The notes under the pieces were generated by a model. The model searched no databases, was not told where the DNA came from, and saw nothing but the letters and a program-made list of their open reading frames with translations. From Anaerolineae bacterium (GTDB lineage: Bacteria > Chloroflexota > Anaerolineae > Anaerolineales > Villigracilaceae): a stretch of DNA of 64,000 bases. The stretch is taken from assembly GCA_021324435.1 (NCBI GenBank), contig JAJPIZ010000006.1, positions 1 to 64,000 on the forward strand, read 5' to 3'. The translations under genes were made by a program, and so were the position numbers. Shown here piece after piece: positions 1 to 8,276 of this stretch. The stretch's first letter is position 1; every line of letters begins with the position of its first letter.

Positions 1-479
1 AACAACAGGGACGATAAACGGTTGAGATATTTTTGCAAAACGGGATTGACGATATGTTCGTTGTCAAAGAGTTCGACCACGCGTCGCTCGGCCCGGCGAA
101 CGACGGCGCGCGCCAGGGAGAGCGCCGCGCCCGCCGCAGAATCGCCCGGCACGATGAACTCTTTGGGCATTTCAATGGTTTTGCTCAACGATTCGATTTG
201 TTTCTCGATCCATTCGACGCGTTTTTCGTCAAAATGAAATTGCATCGCGTTTTCAGGAGTGGAGGCGACCTCAGCCATCAGCCGATACAAGTCGCGTTGG
301 GCTTCGAGCAGGAGCGGCGCGGAACGCGCATCCCGCGCGGAGGCACGCGCCACGCCGAGAGCGGCGGTTGATTCGTCCAATGTCCCCAACGCCTCGATGC
401 GGGCATCGTATTTCGCGACGCGTCCCTCGCCCAGCAGGCCGGTCGTCCCATCATCGCCTTTGCGTGTGTAAAATGACAT
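1..479 (-). CDS. Cob(I)alamin adenosyltransferase, PduO type (C-terminus cut by window edge)
   Basis: PduO-type corrinoid adenosyltransferase, which transfers the 5'-deoxyadenosyl group of ATP to cob(I)alamin to make coenzyme B12. Reading the minus strand from the ATG at 479-477 gives MSFYTRKGDDGTTGLLGEGR, the family's N-terminal ATP-binding TRxGDxGTT segment. Further on is the Arg-rich helix RAVVRRAERRVVEL that precedes the C-terminus in this family. About 159 codons are visible; the family is usually about 185-190 residues, so roughly 25 C-terminal residues lie outside the window. The ORF is missing from the track because it has no stop inside the window. It diverges from the cyclase at 502 with only 22 bp between start codons. 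Its own TATAAT lies 6 nt before the ATG, so a leaderless mRNA is likely. Confidence 0.88.
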   Translation of the reverse strand, partial: MSFYTRKGDDGTTGLLGEGRVAKYDARIEALGTLDESTAALGVARASARDARSAPLLLEAQRDLYRLMAEVASTPENAMQFHFDEKRVEWIEKQIESLSKTIEMPKEFIVPGDSAAGAALSLARAVVRRAERRVVELFDNEHIVNPVLQKYLNRLSSLL

Positions 480-485
480 GGCTGG

Positions 486-493
486 ATTATAAT
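486..493. promoter_or_regulatory. Palindromic -10 element shared by two divergent genes
   Basis: ATTATAAT is its own reverse complement, so it contains TATAAT on both strands (488-493 plus, 491-486 minus). The plus copy ends 8 nt before the cyclase ATG at 502. The minus copy ends 6 nt before the adenosyltransferase ATG at 479. With the usual 6-8 nt from -10 to the transcription start, both mRNAs would begin at or next to their start codon. No strong -35 is seen on either side. Confidence 0.5.
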
Positions 494-501
494 TTCAGTG
501 G

Positions 502-3282
502 ATGGAGATGCAAACCCCAATCGTACGCAGGATTTATCCTCATCTTTTGGCGCTGATCATTACAGTCATTGCGTTGGCGATGCTTGTATTGACTCCGTTG
601 TGGGCTGTGGAATGGTATCGCACTCCATTTCTTGGAATGATGCTGGAACCCAATAACGTCGTCAGCCAGTTGAATGGCGCGGACTGGCCGGCGCGCAATC
701 AGGGTGTCATCTTTGCGGATCGCCTCTTGACGTTGAACGGCCAGCCGATGCCGGACGCGAATTCGGTGAACGCGTTTCTCAAGCAAAACGGACTCCAGCC
801 TGTGCAGGCTTCGTTTTCGCGACGCGCCGGCGGAACCTTTGAACTTACGATCACGCCCCTCGCGCATCCACCCTTCCCCGATCTCTTTTCGTTTTACATC
901 ATTCCTTATTTGGTCGGCCTGGCCTTCTTTGCCATCGGCATCTGGACGTACACTCTGCGCAGTGACTTGCGCGCCAGCCGCGCACTGCTGGCGTTCACCT
1001 CCGGCCTCAGCGTGCTCACGACAACCTTTCTCGACATGGACACCACGCGTCATGCGGTGTTGTTCTGGGCGCTGAGTCTCGGGACGGTTGGCGCCAGCCT
1101 GGCGCATTTGGCGTTTGTGTTCCCGCAACCAATGCGCTTTGTGCGGCGCTGGCCGCGTCTGCGCATGGTGGGCTGGTGGATGTTTTTTATTTTGGCTGTC
1201 CCGACCATTATTGCCATCCTTCGTCCTCCCGATCCATATTTTTATATCAACACATGGCAATGGGGCTATCTCTTCATTACGATTGCCACGCTTCTATTCC
1301 TCGGCACACTGACGTATCGTGTTCTGCGCAGTGAACTGCCGTTCGTTCGACAGCAAAGCCGCGTGATCATCTTCGGCGCGATTATCGCCTTCATGCCCGC
1401 CTTGTATTACATCGCTCCGCTGGCTTTTGGAATCTTCACGCAGTTTTATGCGTGGCTGATTTTCCCGGCGCTGATCCTCTTTCCGCTTTCGATTACATAT
1501 GCGATTCTGCGTTACCGTTTGCTGGATGTGGATCGCTTCTTCTCTCGCGCGTTGGCTTACCTGCTGGCGGTCGGCGCGGCGTTCGCCGTCTTTTATGGTT
1601 TGCTGACCCTCTTCTCCATTTTCGTTCAGGAAAATATACGCGCCAGCGACCCGCTGGTGATCGCGTCGTATCTGCTTTTGCTGGTCATTGGTTTTAATCC
1701 TCTGCGCGGTTTCATCCAGCGCGGTATTGACCGGCTCTTTTATCGCTCGCCCGCCGATTATCGCCGTGCCCTCACGAGTCTTTCGCGCAGTCTGGTCATC
1801 ACGCCCGATCTCACGCTGACTCTCCAAACGCTCGACGAGCAAATCAATCAAGCGCTCGCGCCGGAAAAATTCCTCATCTATCTTTACAACGACGATCTCG
1901 GACAATACTTCCCGCACGCGACGCGCGACGATTCCGCGCCATCGTATGAAATCGAAGATCCGCTGATTCGTTTGCTCGCTTCCTCTCCGACTCCGATCTG
2001 GCTCCCGCCAAATGGACCTTTTCCGCCGCCCTTGCAAGATTCCGCCAATAATTATCAACGTCTGATCGGATTCAGTTTCGTCCCGCTCCATTACGAGGGC
2101 AAATTGATCGGGTTCATGGCGCTCGGCCCGCGCCGCTCCGGCGACTTATACACAAGCGACGATCTCGATTTTCTTTCCGCGGTCGCGGCGCAATCCACGC
2201 TGGCGCTGGAGAATGCGCGTCTCTTTGCCAACCTGCGAAGCACACTCGATCAAACCATGGAAATGAAAAATCTGATGGACGACATTTTTTCGTCCGTGGC
2301 GGCGGGCATCATCACCACCGATCTAAAACGCCGCATCACCCTGCTTAACCGCGCCGCGGAGAACATCCTCGGGGTGGAAGTGAAGAAAGCCATCGGCAAA
2401 TCATTGACCAAAGCCGTCCCGGGTCTCGGCGAGGAGCTGGCGCATGTGGCGGAGAACACGCTCACAAAGGGAGAGACGGTTCTTAGCACGGAACTCAGCC
2501 ACAACGTCCCGCCCCGAGGCGATTTGTATCTGCGTCTCTCCGTCTCGCCTCTGCGCGATGCCTATCTCGGCACGAAGGGCGCGACCTTCGTCTTCGAGGA
2601 TTTAACCGAGCAACGCAAAGTGGAGGCCGAGCGCGAATTAATTCGCCGCACGTTTGGCCGTGTGGTCGCGCCGCGTGTGCGTGATCGTCTGCTGGCGGAT
2701 CCGGGGAATCTTGAATTGGGCGGCATCAAACAGACGGTCACGATTCTCTTTGCGGATTTGGGCGGCTTCACCACATACAGCGAACGGCATGAGCCGGAAT
2801 TGACGTTCCGGGTTTTGAATCAATATCTTTCGCTGGCCGCCCAGGCCATTCTCGAACAGGAGGGCACGCTCGATAAGTTCATGGGCGACGCGGTGATGGC
2901 GATTTGGAACAGCCCCGATCCTCAGCCGGATCATGCCATGCGCGCGGTGTGCGCCGCGTTGAAAATTGTCGAGCGTGTCGCGGCAGTTCATGCCGTCGCG
3001 AAAGATGCGGATCAAAACTTGTTCTTCCGCATTGGCATCACCACCGGTCACGCGATTGTCGGCAACGTGGGCACGGATCAGCTTTTCAATTACACGGCCA
3101 TCGGCGATGTGGTCAATCTCGCGTTTCGTTTGCAGTCCTCCGCCAGGAGCGGACAGATCCTGCTCGAGAAAACGACCTGCGATATTGTGGCAGACCGCGT
3201 CATTGCCCACCCGCTTGGGCCGATCACCGTCAAAGGCCGCGAGCAGGTCACGGAGATTTTTGAATTGAAAGGGTTGAAGTAA
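502..3282 (+). CDS. Membrane-bound class III nucleotide cyclase with PDZ-like, GAF and PAS domains
   Basis: Predicted adenylate cyclase (class III homology domain), about 926 residues. TM helix 1 (about 12-33) is followed by a roughly 80-residue extracytoplasmic segment resembling a PDZ domain (residues 45-118, with ADRLLTLNGQPM). Six or seven further TM helices (130-400) follow, then a GAF-like domain (430-590), a PAS domain (600-720) and the cyclase domain (735-926). Metal-binding Asp residues lie in FADLGGFT and KFMGDAVMAIW; KFMGD also supplies the adenine-selecting Lys. NYTAIGDVVNLAFRLQ carries the Thr typical of class IIIb enzymes and the transition-state Asn/Arg. The domain therefore looks catalytically intact; cAMP is the likely product. 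The ATG at 502 or the one at 508 may be used; the TATAAT at 488-493 favours 502. A short inverted repeat follows the gene. Confidence 0.88.
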   Translation: MEMQTPIVRRIYPHLLALIITVIALAMLVLTPLWAVEWYRTPFLGMMLEPNNVVSQLNGADWPARNQGVIFADRLLTLNGQPMPDANSVNAFLKQNGLQPVQASFSRRAGGTFELTITPLAHPPFPDLFSFYIIPYLVGLAFFAIGIWTYTLRSDLRASRALLAFTSGLSVLTTTFLDMDTTRHAVLFWALSLGTVGASLAHLAFVFPQPMRFVRRWPRLRMVGWWMFFILAVPTIIAILRPPDPYFYINTWQWGYLFITIATLLFLGTLTYRVLRSELPFVRQQSRVIIFGAIIAFMPALYYIAPLAFGIFTQFYAWLIFPALILFPLSITYAILRYRLLDVDRFFSRALAYLLAVGAAFAVFYGLLTLFSIFVQENIRASDPLVIASYLLLLVIGFNPLRGFIQRGIDRLFYRSPADYRRALTSLSRSLVITPDLTLTLQTLDEQINQALAPEKFLIYLYNDDLGQYFPHATRDDSAPSYEIEDPLIRLLASSPTPIWLPPNGPFPPPLQDSANNYQRLIGFSFVPLHYEGKLIGFMALGPRRSGDLYTSDDLDFLSAVAAQSTLALENARLFANLRSTLDQTMEMKNLMDDIFSSVAAGIITTDLKRRITLLNRAAENILGVEVKKAIGKSLTKAVPGLGEELAHVAENTLTKGETVLSTELSHNVPPRGDLYLRLSVSPLRDAYLGTKGATFVFEDLTEQRKVEAERELIRRTFGRVVAPRVRDRLLADPGNLELGGIKQTVTILFADLGGFTTYSERHEPELTFRVLNQYLSLAAQAILEQEGTLDKFMGDAVMAIWNSPDPQPDHAMRAVCAALKIVERVAAVHAVAKDADQNLFFRIGITTGHAIVGNVGTDQLFNYTAIGDVVNLAFRLQSSARSGQILLEKTTCDIVADRVIAHPLGPITVKGREQVTEIFELKGLK

Positions 3283-3292
3283 ATGTTTAATC

Positions 3293-3376
3293 AAACACAA
3301 AGGACACCACGGCCACGAAGGAAAGAGACTCGTAAAGCTATGAGTCCATCCAACTTTGTGTCCTTCGTGTTTAAAA
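3293..3376. repeat. Intergenic inverted repeat, 'accacgaaggacac' family
   Basis: The left part reads AAACACAAAGGACACCAC and the right part GTGTCCTTCGTGTTT, which are approximate reverse complements around an inner GACTC...GAGTC stem. Related elements occur at 41576 and 60190. It fills the gap between the cyclase and the HET-C-like gene and could act as a weak terminator. Confidence 0.7.
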
Positions 3377-3392
3377 AGGGGGAAGAAAACAA

Positions 3393-4031
3393 ATGTTGAA
3401 GTCTGTCCACGCTGAGATCACGCGCCGCGCCTTCAGCCAGACCTTCAGCCCTGCCGCGCTGGAAATAGTGATTGCCGCCAATCTTGGGCAGGACGCGTTG
3501 AGCGGCCAACTCGGACACGATGAATTTCACTTCGATAACAACGCCTTCGATAAATCCCGCGCATACATCAAAGAGCAACGCGCGCTGATTCGCCCCGCGC
3601 TCGAACGCGGTGACATTGACTCGGCGCGACGGGCATTTGGTCGCCTCACACACACGGCGCAGGATTTTTACGCTCACACCAATTATGTTGACTTGTGGAT
3701 TGCCTGCCAGCCGAACGGCATGATCCCCGCGCCCGCCGAGATTGATCCACTGGATGACGATTTGCTATACAGCACGACGTTGCGTTCCGGTAAATTGTAC
3801 TATCCGCTTGAAGCGCTGAGTTTTGTGCCGGTATTGAGAAAACTTGTGCTTCCGCTTCTGCCGCGCGATTCCCACGCCTGGATGAACCTCGATTCTGCGG
3901 AGCGCGGGCCGATGTTCGAGTACGCCTTCAGCGCCGCGGTCAAGCGAACGCGATACGAATTCGATACAACCGTGCGCGGCTTCTCCGTGGAATTGAATAC
4001 GAACTTTACCGGACTCTCAAGAGTCGCTTGA
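3393..4031 (+). CDS. Zinc-dependent phospholipase C / HET-C-like protein
   Basis: A 212-residue, His-rich helical protein resembling the HET-C and zinc-dependent phospholipase C group. Candidate metal ligands are His6 in VHAEITRRAF, the HDEFHFDN cluster (about 42-46), RLTHTAQDFYAHTNYVD (about 87-95) and SHAWMN (about 160). The spacing of a helix bundle with a THxxQDFYAH core is the family hallmark. There is no signal peptide, so it would act in the cytoplasm unless exported another way. The substrate cannot be told from sequence. The ATG at 3393 is preceded by a GGGGGA stretch. It stands alone between an upstream inverted repeat and a downstream hairpin element. Confidence 0.68.
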   Translation: MLKSVHAEITRRAFSQTFSPAALEIVIAANLGQDALSGQLGHDEFHFDNNAFDKSRAYIKEQRALIRPALERGDIDSARRAFGRLTHTAQDFYAHTNYVDLWIACQPNGMIPAPAEIDPLDDDLLYSTTLRSGKLYYPLEALSFVPVLRKLVLPLLPRDSHAWMNLDSAERGPMFEYAFSAAVKRTRYEFDTTVRGFSVELNTNFTGLSRVA

Positions 4032-4054
4032 TATGTTATTCAAAAGATTCAACG

Positions 4055-4135
4055 CGAAGGCCCCACTCGTCACTTCGTGACACCCTCCCATATTCCGAAA
4101 TGCGGAACATGGTGAGGGCTGGGGTGGGGCTTTTG
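4055..4135 (+). terminator. Compound hairpin with T-tract after the HET-C-like gene
   Basis: Outer arms GCCCCAC and GTGGGGC (ending in CTTTTG) enclose CACTTCGTG and a stem made by CCCTC...ATTCCG and CGGAACATGGTGAGGG. It has the form of an intrinsic terminator for the upstream gene, and its layered palindromes also fit the dispersed-repeat pattern of this genome. Confidence 0.55.
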
Positions 4136-4148
4136 CGTTAAGTTCCTG

Positions 4149-5030
4149 ATGCCGAACAAGAAAACGAAAACCTCCACTTTTGGTTCTCCCGGCCGCGCGG
4201 GCCACGATGCCTCGGCTTTTTATTCGATGCGCCTGTACGAAGACCAGCCGCAGTCTGAAGAAACGAAGTACGTGGAAAACCCGATTCCATCCGAAAAGTT
4301 GGATACGATTTTCCATGCTTCCTCCGAGAAGATGAATGAACTTCCGGATAACTCCGTTCATCTCATGGTCACTTCGCCGCCGTACAACGTGGGCAAGGAT
4401 TACGACGAGGATTTGTCGCTCGGCGAATATCTGGCTTTTCTCAAACGCGTCTGGGCTGAGACCTATCGCGTGCTCGTCCCCGGCGGACGCGCCTGCATCA
4501 ACGTGGCAAATTTGGGACGCAAGCCGTACATTCCGCTCCACGCTTTTATTTTGCGCGACATGATGGATTTGGGATTCCTGATGCGCGGCGAGATCATCTG
4601 GGATAAAGGCGCCTCGGCCTCCGCCTCGACCGCCTGGGGTTCGTGGCAGTCCGCTTCCAACCCGACCCTGCGCGACACGCACGAATACATTTTGGTTTTC
4701 TCCAAGGGAAACTTTCGCCGCGATAAATTAGATGGCCGCAAAGACACCATCTCGAAGGAAGAATTTTTGGAGTACACCAAATCGGTCTGGTCGTTCGCGG
4801 CAGAGTCGGCCAAAAAAATCGGTCACCCCGCGCCGTTCCCGGTCGAATTGCCGTATCGTTTGATTCAGTTGTACACCTTCGAAAATGAAATCGTGCTCGA
4901 TCCCTTCATGGGATCGGGTCAGACCGCGCTGGCGGCGTTGAAGTCCAAGCGGCATTATGTGGGGTATGAGGTGAATGCAGAATATTTTGCTCTTGCCGAA
5001 AAACGGATACGCGGGAAATTAGGCGCGTGA
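4149..5030 (+). CDS. Orphan site-specific DNA methyltransferase (beta class, N4-cytosine type likely)
   Basis: A 293-residue DNA methyltransferase of the beta class: catalytic motif IV (TSPPYN, about residue 75) comes before the SAM-binding motif I (DPFMGSGQT, about residue 255), with the target-recognition region between them. The Ser in TSPPY is more typical of N4-cytosine than N6-adenine enzymes, though N6 activity cannot be excluded. The first 40 residues are Ser/Thr/Lys-rich and probably disordered. No restriction endonuclease, specificity subunit or DNA-repair gene lies next to it, so it looks like a solitary methylase that could have an epigenetic role. Its recognition site cannot be inferred. 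It sits between hairpin elements and a 150-bp gap without features other than the yqeY promoter. Confidence 0.85.
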   Translation: MPNKKTKTSTFGSPGRAGHDASAFYSMRLYEDQPQSEETKYVENPIPSEKLDTIFHASSEKMNELPDNSVHLMVTSPPYNVGKDYDEDLSLGEYLAFLKRVWAETYRVLVPGGRACINVANLGRKPYIPLHAFILRDMMDLGFLMRGEIIWDKGASASASTAWGSWQSASNPTLRDTHEYILVFSKGNFRRDKLDGRKDTISKEEFLEYTKSVWSFAAESAKKIGHPAPFPVELPYRLIQLYTFENEIVLDPFMGSGQTALAALKSKRHYVGYEVNAEYFALAEKRIRGKLGA

Positions 5031-5167
5031 CGGAATGTTGTAATGAGAAACAAGTTTTAATCTTTCACTGTATACCAAATGAATCGCTTTTAGGCAGCAC
5101 AACTGCCCAAATATTTTTCTTCTTCGATGATCGGCGCCTCGAGGCGGGATGTTTTTTCCAACTCTAG

Positions 5168-5173
5168 TATAAT
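5168..5173 (+). promoter_or_regulatory. -10 box of a probably leaderless yqeY mRNA
   Basis: TATAAT ends 7 nt before the ATG at 5181 (the yqeY-like start), which puts the expected transcription start on the start codon. No ribosome binding site precedes this ATG. A convincing -35 is not visible. Confidence 0.5.
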
Positions 5174-5180
5174 AATTGGC

Positions 5181-5627
5181 ATGGACCTGAAAACTCAACT
5201 TAATGATTCAGTAAAAGACGCGATGAAATCCGGGGACGAAGTCCGCAAGCGCACGGTACGGATGGTGCTGGCCGCCATCAAACAAGTCGAAGTGGATAAA
5301 CAAACCACGCTCGACGACGCGGCAGTCATGGCGATCCTTCAAAAGGAGATCAAGAATCGCCGTGAGGCCATCGAAGAAGCCAAAAAGGCCAAGCGCGCCG
5401 ACCTGGTCAGTGAAAACGAATCGGAGATCAAAGTGCTGGAGGCTTTCCTGCCGAAAGCCATGCCCGCCGAGGAACTGCGCGCCATGGCGGAGGCCGCCAT
5501 CACAGAGACCGGCGCGGCCGCGCCCGCCGACATGGGCAAAGTGATGAAAGTGCTCATGCCGCGCGTGGCCGGGCGTGCCCCCAACGATCAGATCAGCGCG
5601 GTCGTGAAAGAACTGTTGGCAAAGTAG
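5181..5627 (+). CDS. GatB/YqeY domain protein
   Basis: A 148-residue YqeY-family protein. The family shares the C-terminal tRNA-binding domain of GatB, the B subunit of the tRNA amidotransferase; its role as a free protein is poorly defined. The sequence is typical: N-terminal LKTQLNDSVKDAMKSGDEV, the central REAIEEAKKAKRADLVSENESEI helix, and C-terminal DMGKVMKVLMPRVAGRAPN. The ORF track starts earlier (5127), but family length and the TATAAT at 5168-5173 favour the ATG at 5181. An inverted repeat at 5632-5698 separates it from pgpH. Confidence 0.92.
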   Translation: MDLKTQLNDSVKDAMKSGDEVRKRTVRMVLAAIKQVEVDKQTTLDDAAVMAILQKEIKNRREAIEEAKKAKRADLVSENESEIKVLEAFLPKAMPAEELRAMAEAAITETGAAAPADMGKVMKVLMPRVAGRAPNDQISAVVKELLAK

Positions 5628-5631
5628 TTTC

Positions 5632-5698
5632 TTAACCGCGAAATACGCGAAGCGCGCAAAGAGAAAAAACTTTGCGTTCGCAGCGTGCTTCGCGGTTA
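5632..5698. repeat. Intergenic inverted repeat, 'accgcgaa...cgcaaag' family
   Basis: TTAACCGCGAAatacgCGAAGCGCGCAAAG is mirrored by CTTTGCG...CGTGCTTCGCGGTTA around a short A-rich loop. A relative lies at 51300-51376. It ends about 10 bp before the pgpH start. Confidence 0.72.
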
Positions 5699-5708
5699 TT
5701 ATTTTTAC

Positions 5709-6053
5709 ATGGCAACCCGCCCTCCCGTTCCCAGGCAATTACGAACACTGCAAATTTTTCTTCTGTTGGCAGTCAGCCTCGTGACGTATGCCGCGCTGGC
5801 TCTGCCTCTCGGCCTGCGGCCCAATGCGCCGCCATTGCAAGTGGGGAGCGTGGCCCCGCGCGATTTACAGGCGCCGCACGATCTTGAATATGTGAGCCAG
5901 GTGCGGACCGAGGAAGCGCGTCAGGCCGCGGAAAAAGCGGTTCAACCCATTTACACGCCACCCGACCCGAGCATTGCACGCAAGCAAATTGACCGGCTCA
6001 CCTCCACGCTTCAATTCATCTCTCCTCGTTCGCCTGGATACGACTACCAGTAA
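5709..6053 (+). CDS. PgpH/YqfF family HD phosphodiesterase, N-terminal part (frameshifted)
   Basis: N-terminal part of a membrane HD-domain protein of the PgpH (YqfF) family, which hydrolyses c-di-AMP in Gram-positive-type bacteria. It starts at the ATG at 5709 (MATRPPVPRQLRTLQIF), has one TM helix (about 14-35), then the start of the extracytoplasmic domain (VGSVAPRDLQAPHDLEY). The frame ends at 6053, but the family's next residues (LVRLDTTTSNEQKQ) continue in the +1 frame. The switch lies within about 6018-6029 (TCTCCTCG). Removing one base there restores a single ORF from 5709 to 7830. A sequencing or assembly error, a true mutation or programmed shifting are all possible. Confidence 0.75.
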   Translation: MATRPPVPRQLRTLQIFLLLAVSLVTYAALALPLGLRPNAPPLQVGSVAPRDLQAPHDLEYVSQVRTEEARQAAEKAVQPIYTPPDPSIARKQIDRLTSTLQFISPRSPGYDYQ

Positions 6054-7830
6054 CGAACAAAAGCAAACCGAACTGACCACGTTGAGCGACATCAGCCTGA
6101 AGCCCGAAAGCGTGGGACAGATTTTGGCCCTCTCCGACTCGCGCTGGGCGACGATCCAGAGCGAAAGCCTGCGCGTGCTCGAGGAAATCATGCGCACGCC
6201 GATTCGCGATGACACGCTGGATGCGATCAAAGAGGATATTCCCTCGCACGTCAGTTTGGCATTGAGCGAGGAGAACACCGCGCTCGTCGCGGAATTGGTC
6301 AGCGGGTTCGTGGTTCCCAACAGCCAGTTCAGCGCCGATTTAACGGCGGCCGCTCAAAAGTCCGCGCGCGATGCGGTGGCGCCCGTCGTGCAATCCTACA
6401 AAGAGGGCGAGACGATCATCTCCGGCGGTGAGATTGTCACGCCTGAAGATATGGAGGCTTTGCAGGAATTTGGCTTGATCCGCACGGGCCAGCCGATTGA
6501 GACCTATCTTGGCGTGGCCGCGTTGACCATCCTCTCTGCTGTTTTCATCGGTTTGTATTTTTATCGTCGTCCGGAGATTTCCTTTTTATCCGACATCCGA
6601 AGCCTGTTGATGGTTGCGCTCATTTTTTTGACGTTTGTGATCAGCGCGCGGCTGGTGATCCCGAACCGCGCCATCCTGCCGTATGTGTATCCATTGCCTG
6701 CCATCGGGCTTTTGCTGACGGCTCTGTTCGGGATGGAGACCGGCCTGATCATTTCGCTGGCGGCCTGCGTGCTGGCCGCGTACGGCCTGCCGAACACACT
6801 GGACCTGATGCCTTATTATTTGCTCTCGACGTTGTGCGGCGTGCTGACGCTTGGCCCGGCGCGCCGCTTCTGGGCGTTCTTCCGCGCGGGGCTGGCCATC
6901 GGCGGCGCGGGCATTGCCATGATCCTCGCGTATCGTTTGTCTTCGGCCTCGCTGGATTGGATCGGCATTGCCACGTTGAGCGCCGCGGCCATCGCCAACG
7001 GATTGGCTTCCGCGGGCGTGGCGCTCCTTTTGCAATTTTTATTGGCGCAATTTCTCAGCCTGCCGACCGCGCTTCAACTACTTGAAATTTCGCGGCCCGA
7101 CTTCCCGCTTCTGCAAATGTTTCTGCGTAACGCGCCGGGGACGTATCAACATAGTTTGCAGGTTGCCAATCTCGCGGAACAGGCCGCGGAAAAGATCGGC
7201 GCGGACCCGTTGCTGACGCGCGTCGGCGCGATCTTCCACGATGTGGGCAAAGCCGCGGACGCTTCATTCTTCATCGAGAATCAAGCGCCGGGCAGTCTCA
7301 ACACACACACGGATGTCGAGCCTGAGGAAGCCGCGAGGACTATCATCAAACATGTTCATGACGGCGTGAAACTGGCGCACAAACATCGCCTGCCGCGCCG
7401 CATTGACGATTTCATCCTTGAACATCACGGCACCATGTTGACGCGCTATCAATACAATCAGGCGCTCGAAAAAGCGGGCGGCGACGCGAGCAAAGTGGAT
7501 ACGGAAAAATTTCGTTACCCCGGCCCGCGCCCGCGCTCGCGCGAGACCGCCCTGTTGATGCTGGCCGACGCCGCCGAAGCCCGCGCCCGCGCCGAAAGCC
7601 CGGAGGGCGATGATGAATTACGCGCCATCGTCAAATCGGTGATCGAACGCGTGGAAAGGGAAGGGCAATTGGACAACACGCAATTGACTCTGCGCGACCT
7701 CAACCTCATCACCGAATCCTTCGTCACGACTCTGCGCGGCACGTATCACCCGCGCATCCAGTACCCCGCGGCGGAAGCGCCGGCGCAGGTCGTCGAGCAG
7801 AAAACCCCGCCGGTCGAACCGCAGACATGA
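5974..7830 (+). CDS. PgpH/YqfF family HD phosphodiesterase, main part (frameshifted)
   Basis: Continues the 5709 gene in the +1 frame; codons before about 6025 in this frame are probably not used. It holds the rest of the extracytoplasmic domain, about seven TM helices (residues about 175-370) and the cytosolic HD domain: NAPGTYQHSLQVANLAEQA, the metal motif FHDVGK, HVHDGVKLAHKHRLP, and EHHGTMLTRYQYN. It should hydrolyse c-di-AMP to pApA, controlling potassium and cell-wall homeostasis. The next gene, ybeY, overlaps by 4 bp, and pgpH-ybeY-dgkA is a conserved order in many bacteria. The disordered tail (about 20 residues) is Pro/Ala/Glu-rich. Confidence 0.85.
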   Translation: MHASKLTGSPPRFNSSLLVRLDTTTSNEQKQTELTTLSDISLKPESVGQILALSDSRWATIQSESLRVLEEIMRTPIRDDTLDAIKEDIPSHVSLALSEENTALVAELVSGFVVPNSQFSADLTAAAQKSARDAVAPVVQSYKEGETIISGGEIVTPEDMEALQEFGLIRTGQPIETYLGVAALTILSAVFIGLYFYRRPEISFLSDIRSLLMVALIFLTFVISARLVIPNRAILPYVYPLPAIGLLLTALFGMETGLIISLAACVLAAYGLPNTLDLMPYYLLSTLCGVLTLGPARRFWAFFRAGLAIGGAGIAMILAYRLSSASLDWIGIATLSAAAIANGLASAGVALLLQFLLAQFLSLPTALQLLEISRPDFPLLQMFLRNAPGTYQHSLQVANLAEQAAEKIGADPLLTRVGAIFHDVGKAADASFFIENQAPGSLNTHTDVEPEEAARTIIKHVHDGVKLAHKHRLPRRIDDFILEHHGTMLTRYQYNQALEKAGGDASKVDTEKFRYPGPRPRSRETALLMLADAAEARARAESPEGDDELRAIVKSVIERVEREGQLDNTQLTLRDLNLITESFVTTLRGTYHPRIQYPAAEAPAQVVEQKTPPVEPQT

Positions 7831-8276
7831 TCAATATCGAATCACGCCTCGGCCATCCACCGATTTCTTCCGATTTGATTGAGCGCGCAGCGAACGCCGC
7901 GCTCTCGCACGAATCCGCCAGCGGCGACATCACGATTGTTCTCACCGACGATAAACAATTGCATGAACTCAACCGCGACTATCTGAGAGTCGACGCGCCG
8001 ACCGATGTGCTGTCCTTTCCCGCCTCCGAAACGGACCCGGAAACGGGCGCGCGTTATTTGGGCGACATCCTCATCTCCATCCCTCGCGCGGAAGAGCAAG
8101 CGCGCGCCGCAGGCCATCCGCTTGAGTCGGAAGTCCAATTGCTGGTTGTGCATGGAACGTTACATCTGCTCGGGTACGATCACGCCGAGCCGGATGAAAA
8201 AACAAAGATGTGGAAAGCGCAAGGTGAAATCCTGGCTTCACTTGGAGTTGGAGATATTCAAATTCGCGAGGAATAA
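7827..8276 (+). CDS. ybeY: Endoribonuclease YbeY
   Basis: A 149-residue single-strand endoribonuclease that acts in 16S rRNA 3' maturation and ribosome quality control. The zinc-binding motif is intact: HGTLHLLGYDH (about 114-124) supplies three His ligands. DAPTDVLSFP (about 56-65) is the other family signature. The ATG overlaps the pgpH stop (ATGA), implying translational coupling. Confidence 0.95.
   Translation: MINIESRLGHPPISSDLIERAANAALSHESASGDITIVLTDDKQLHELNRDYLRVDAPTDVLSFPASETDPETGARYLGDILISIPRAEEQARAAGHPLESEVQLLVVHGTLHLLGYDHAEPDEKTKMWKAQGEILASLGVGDIQIREE

Noticed and set aside
487-1260. Long minus-strand ORF (257 aa) opposite the cyclase, and others at 1294-2091 and 2638-3300
   Set aside because: These lie opposite a gene with clear domains, have biased (His/Arg/Gln-rich) composition and no family match; they are shadow frames.
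4149-5030. Restriction-modification system
   Set aside because: Only a methyltransferase; flanking genes are unrelated.
5709-6053. Programmed +1 frameshifting in pgpH
   Set aside because: No slow codon, stop-codon or upstream stimulatory sequence typical of known sites; an indel is simpler, though not excluded.
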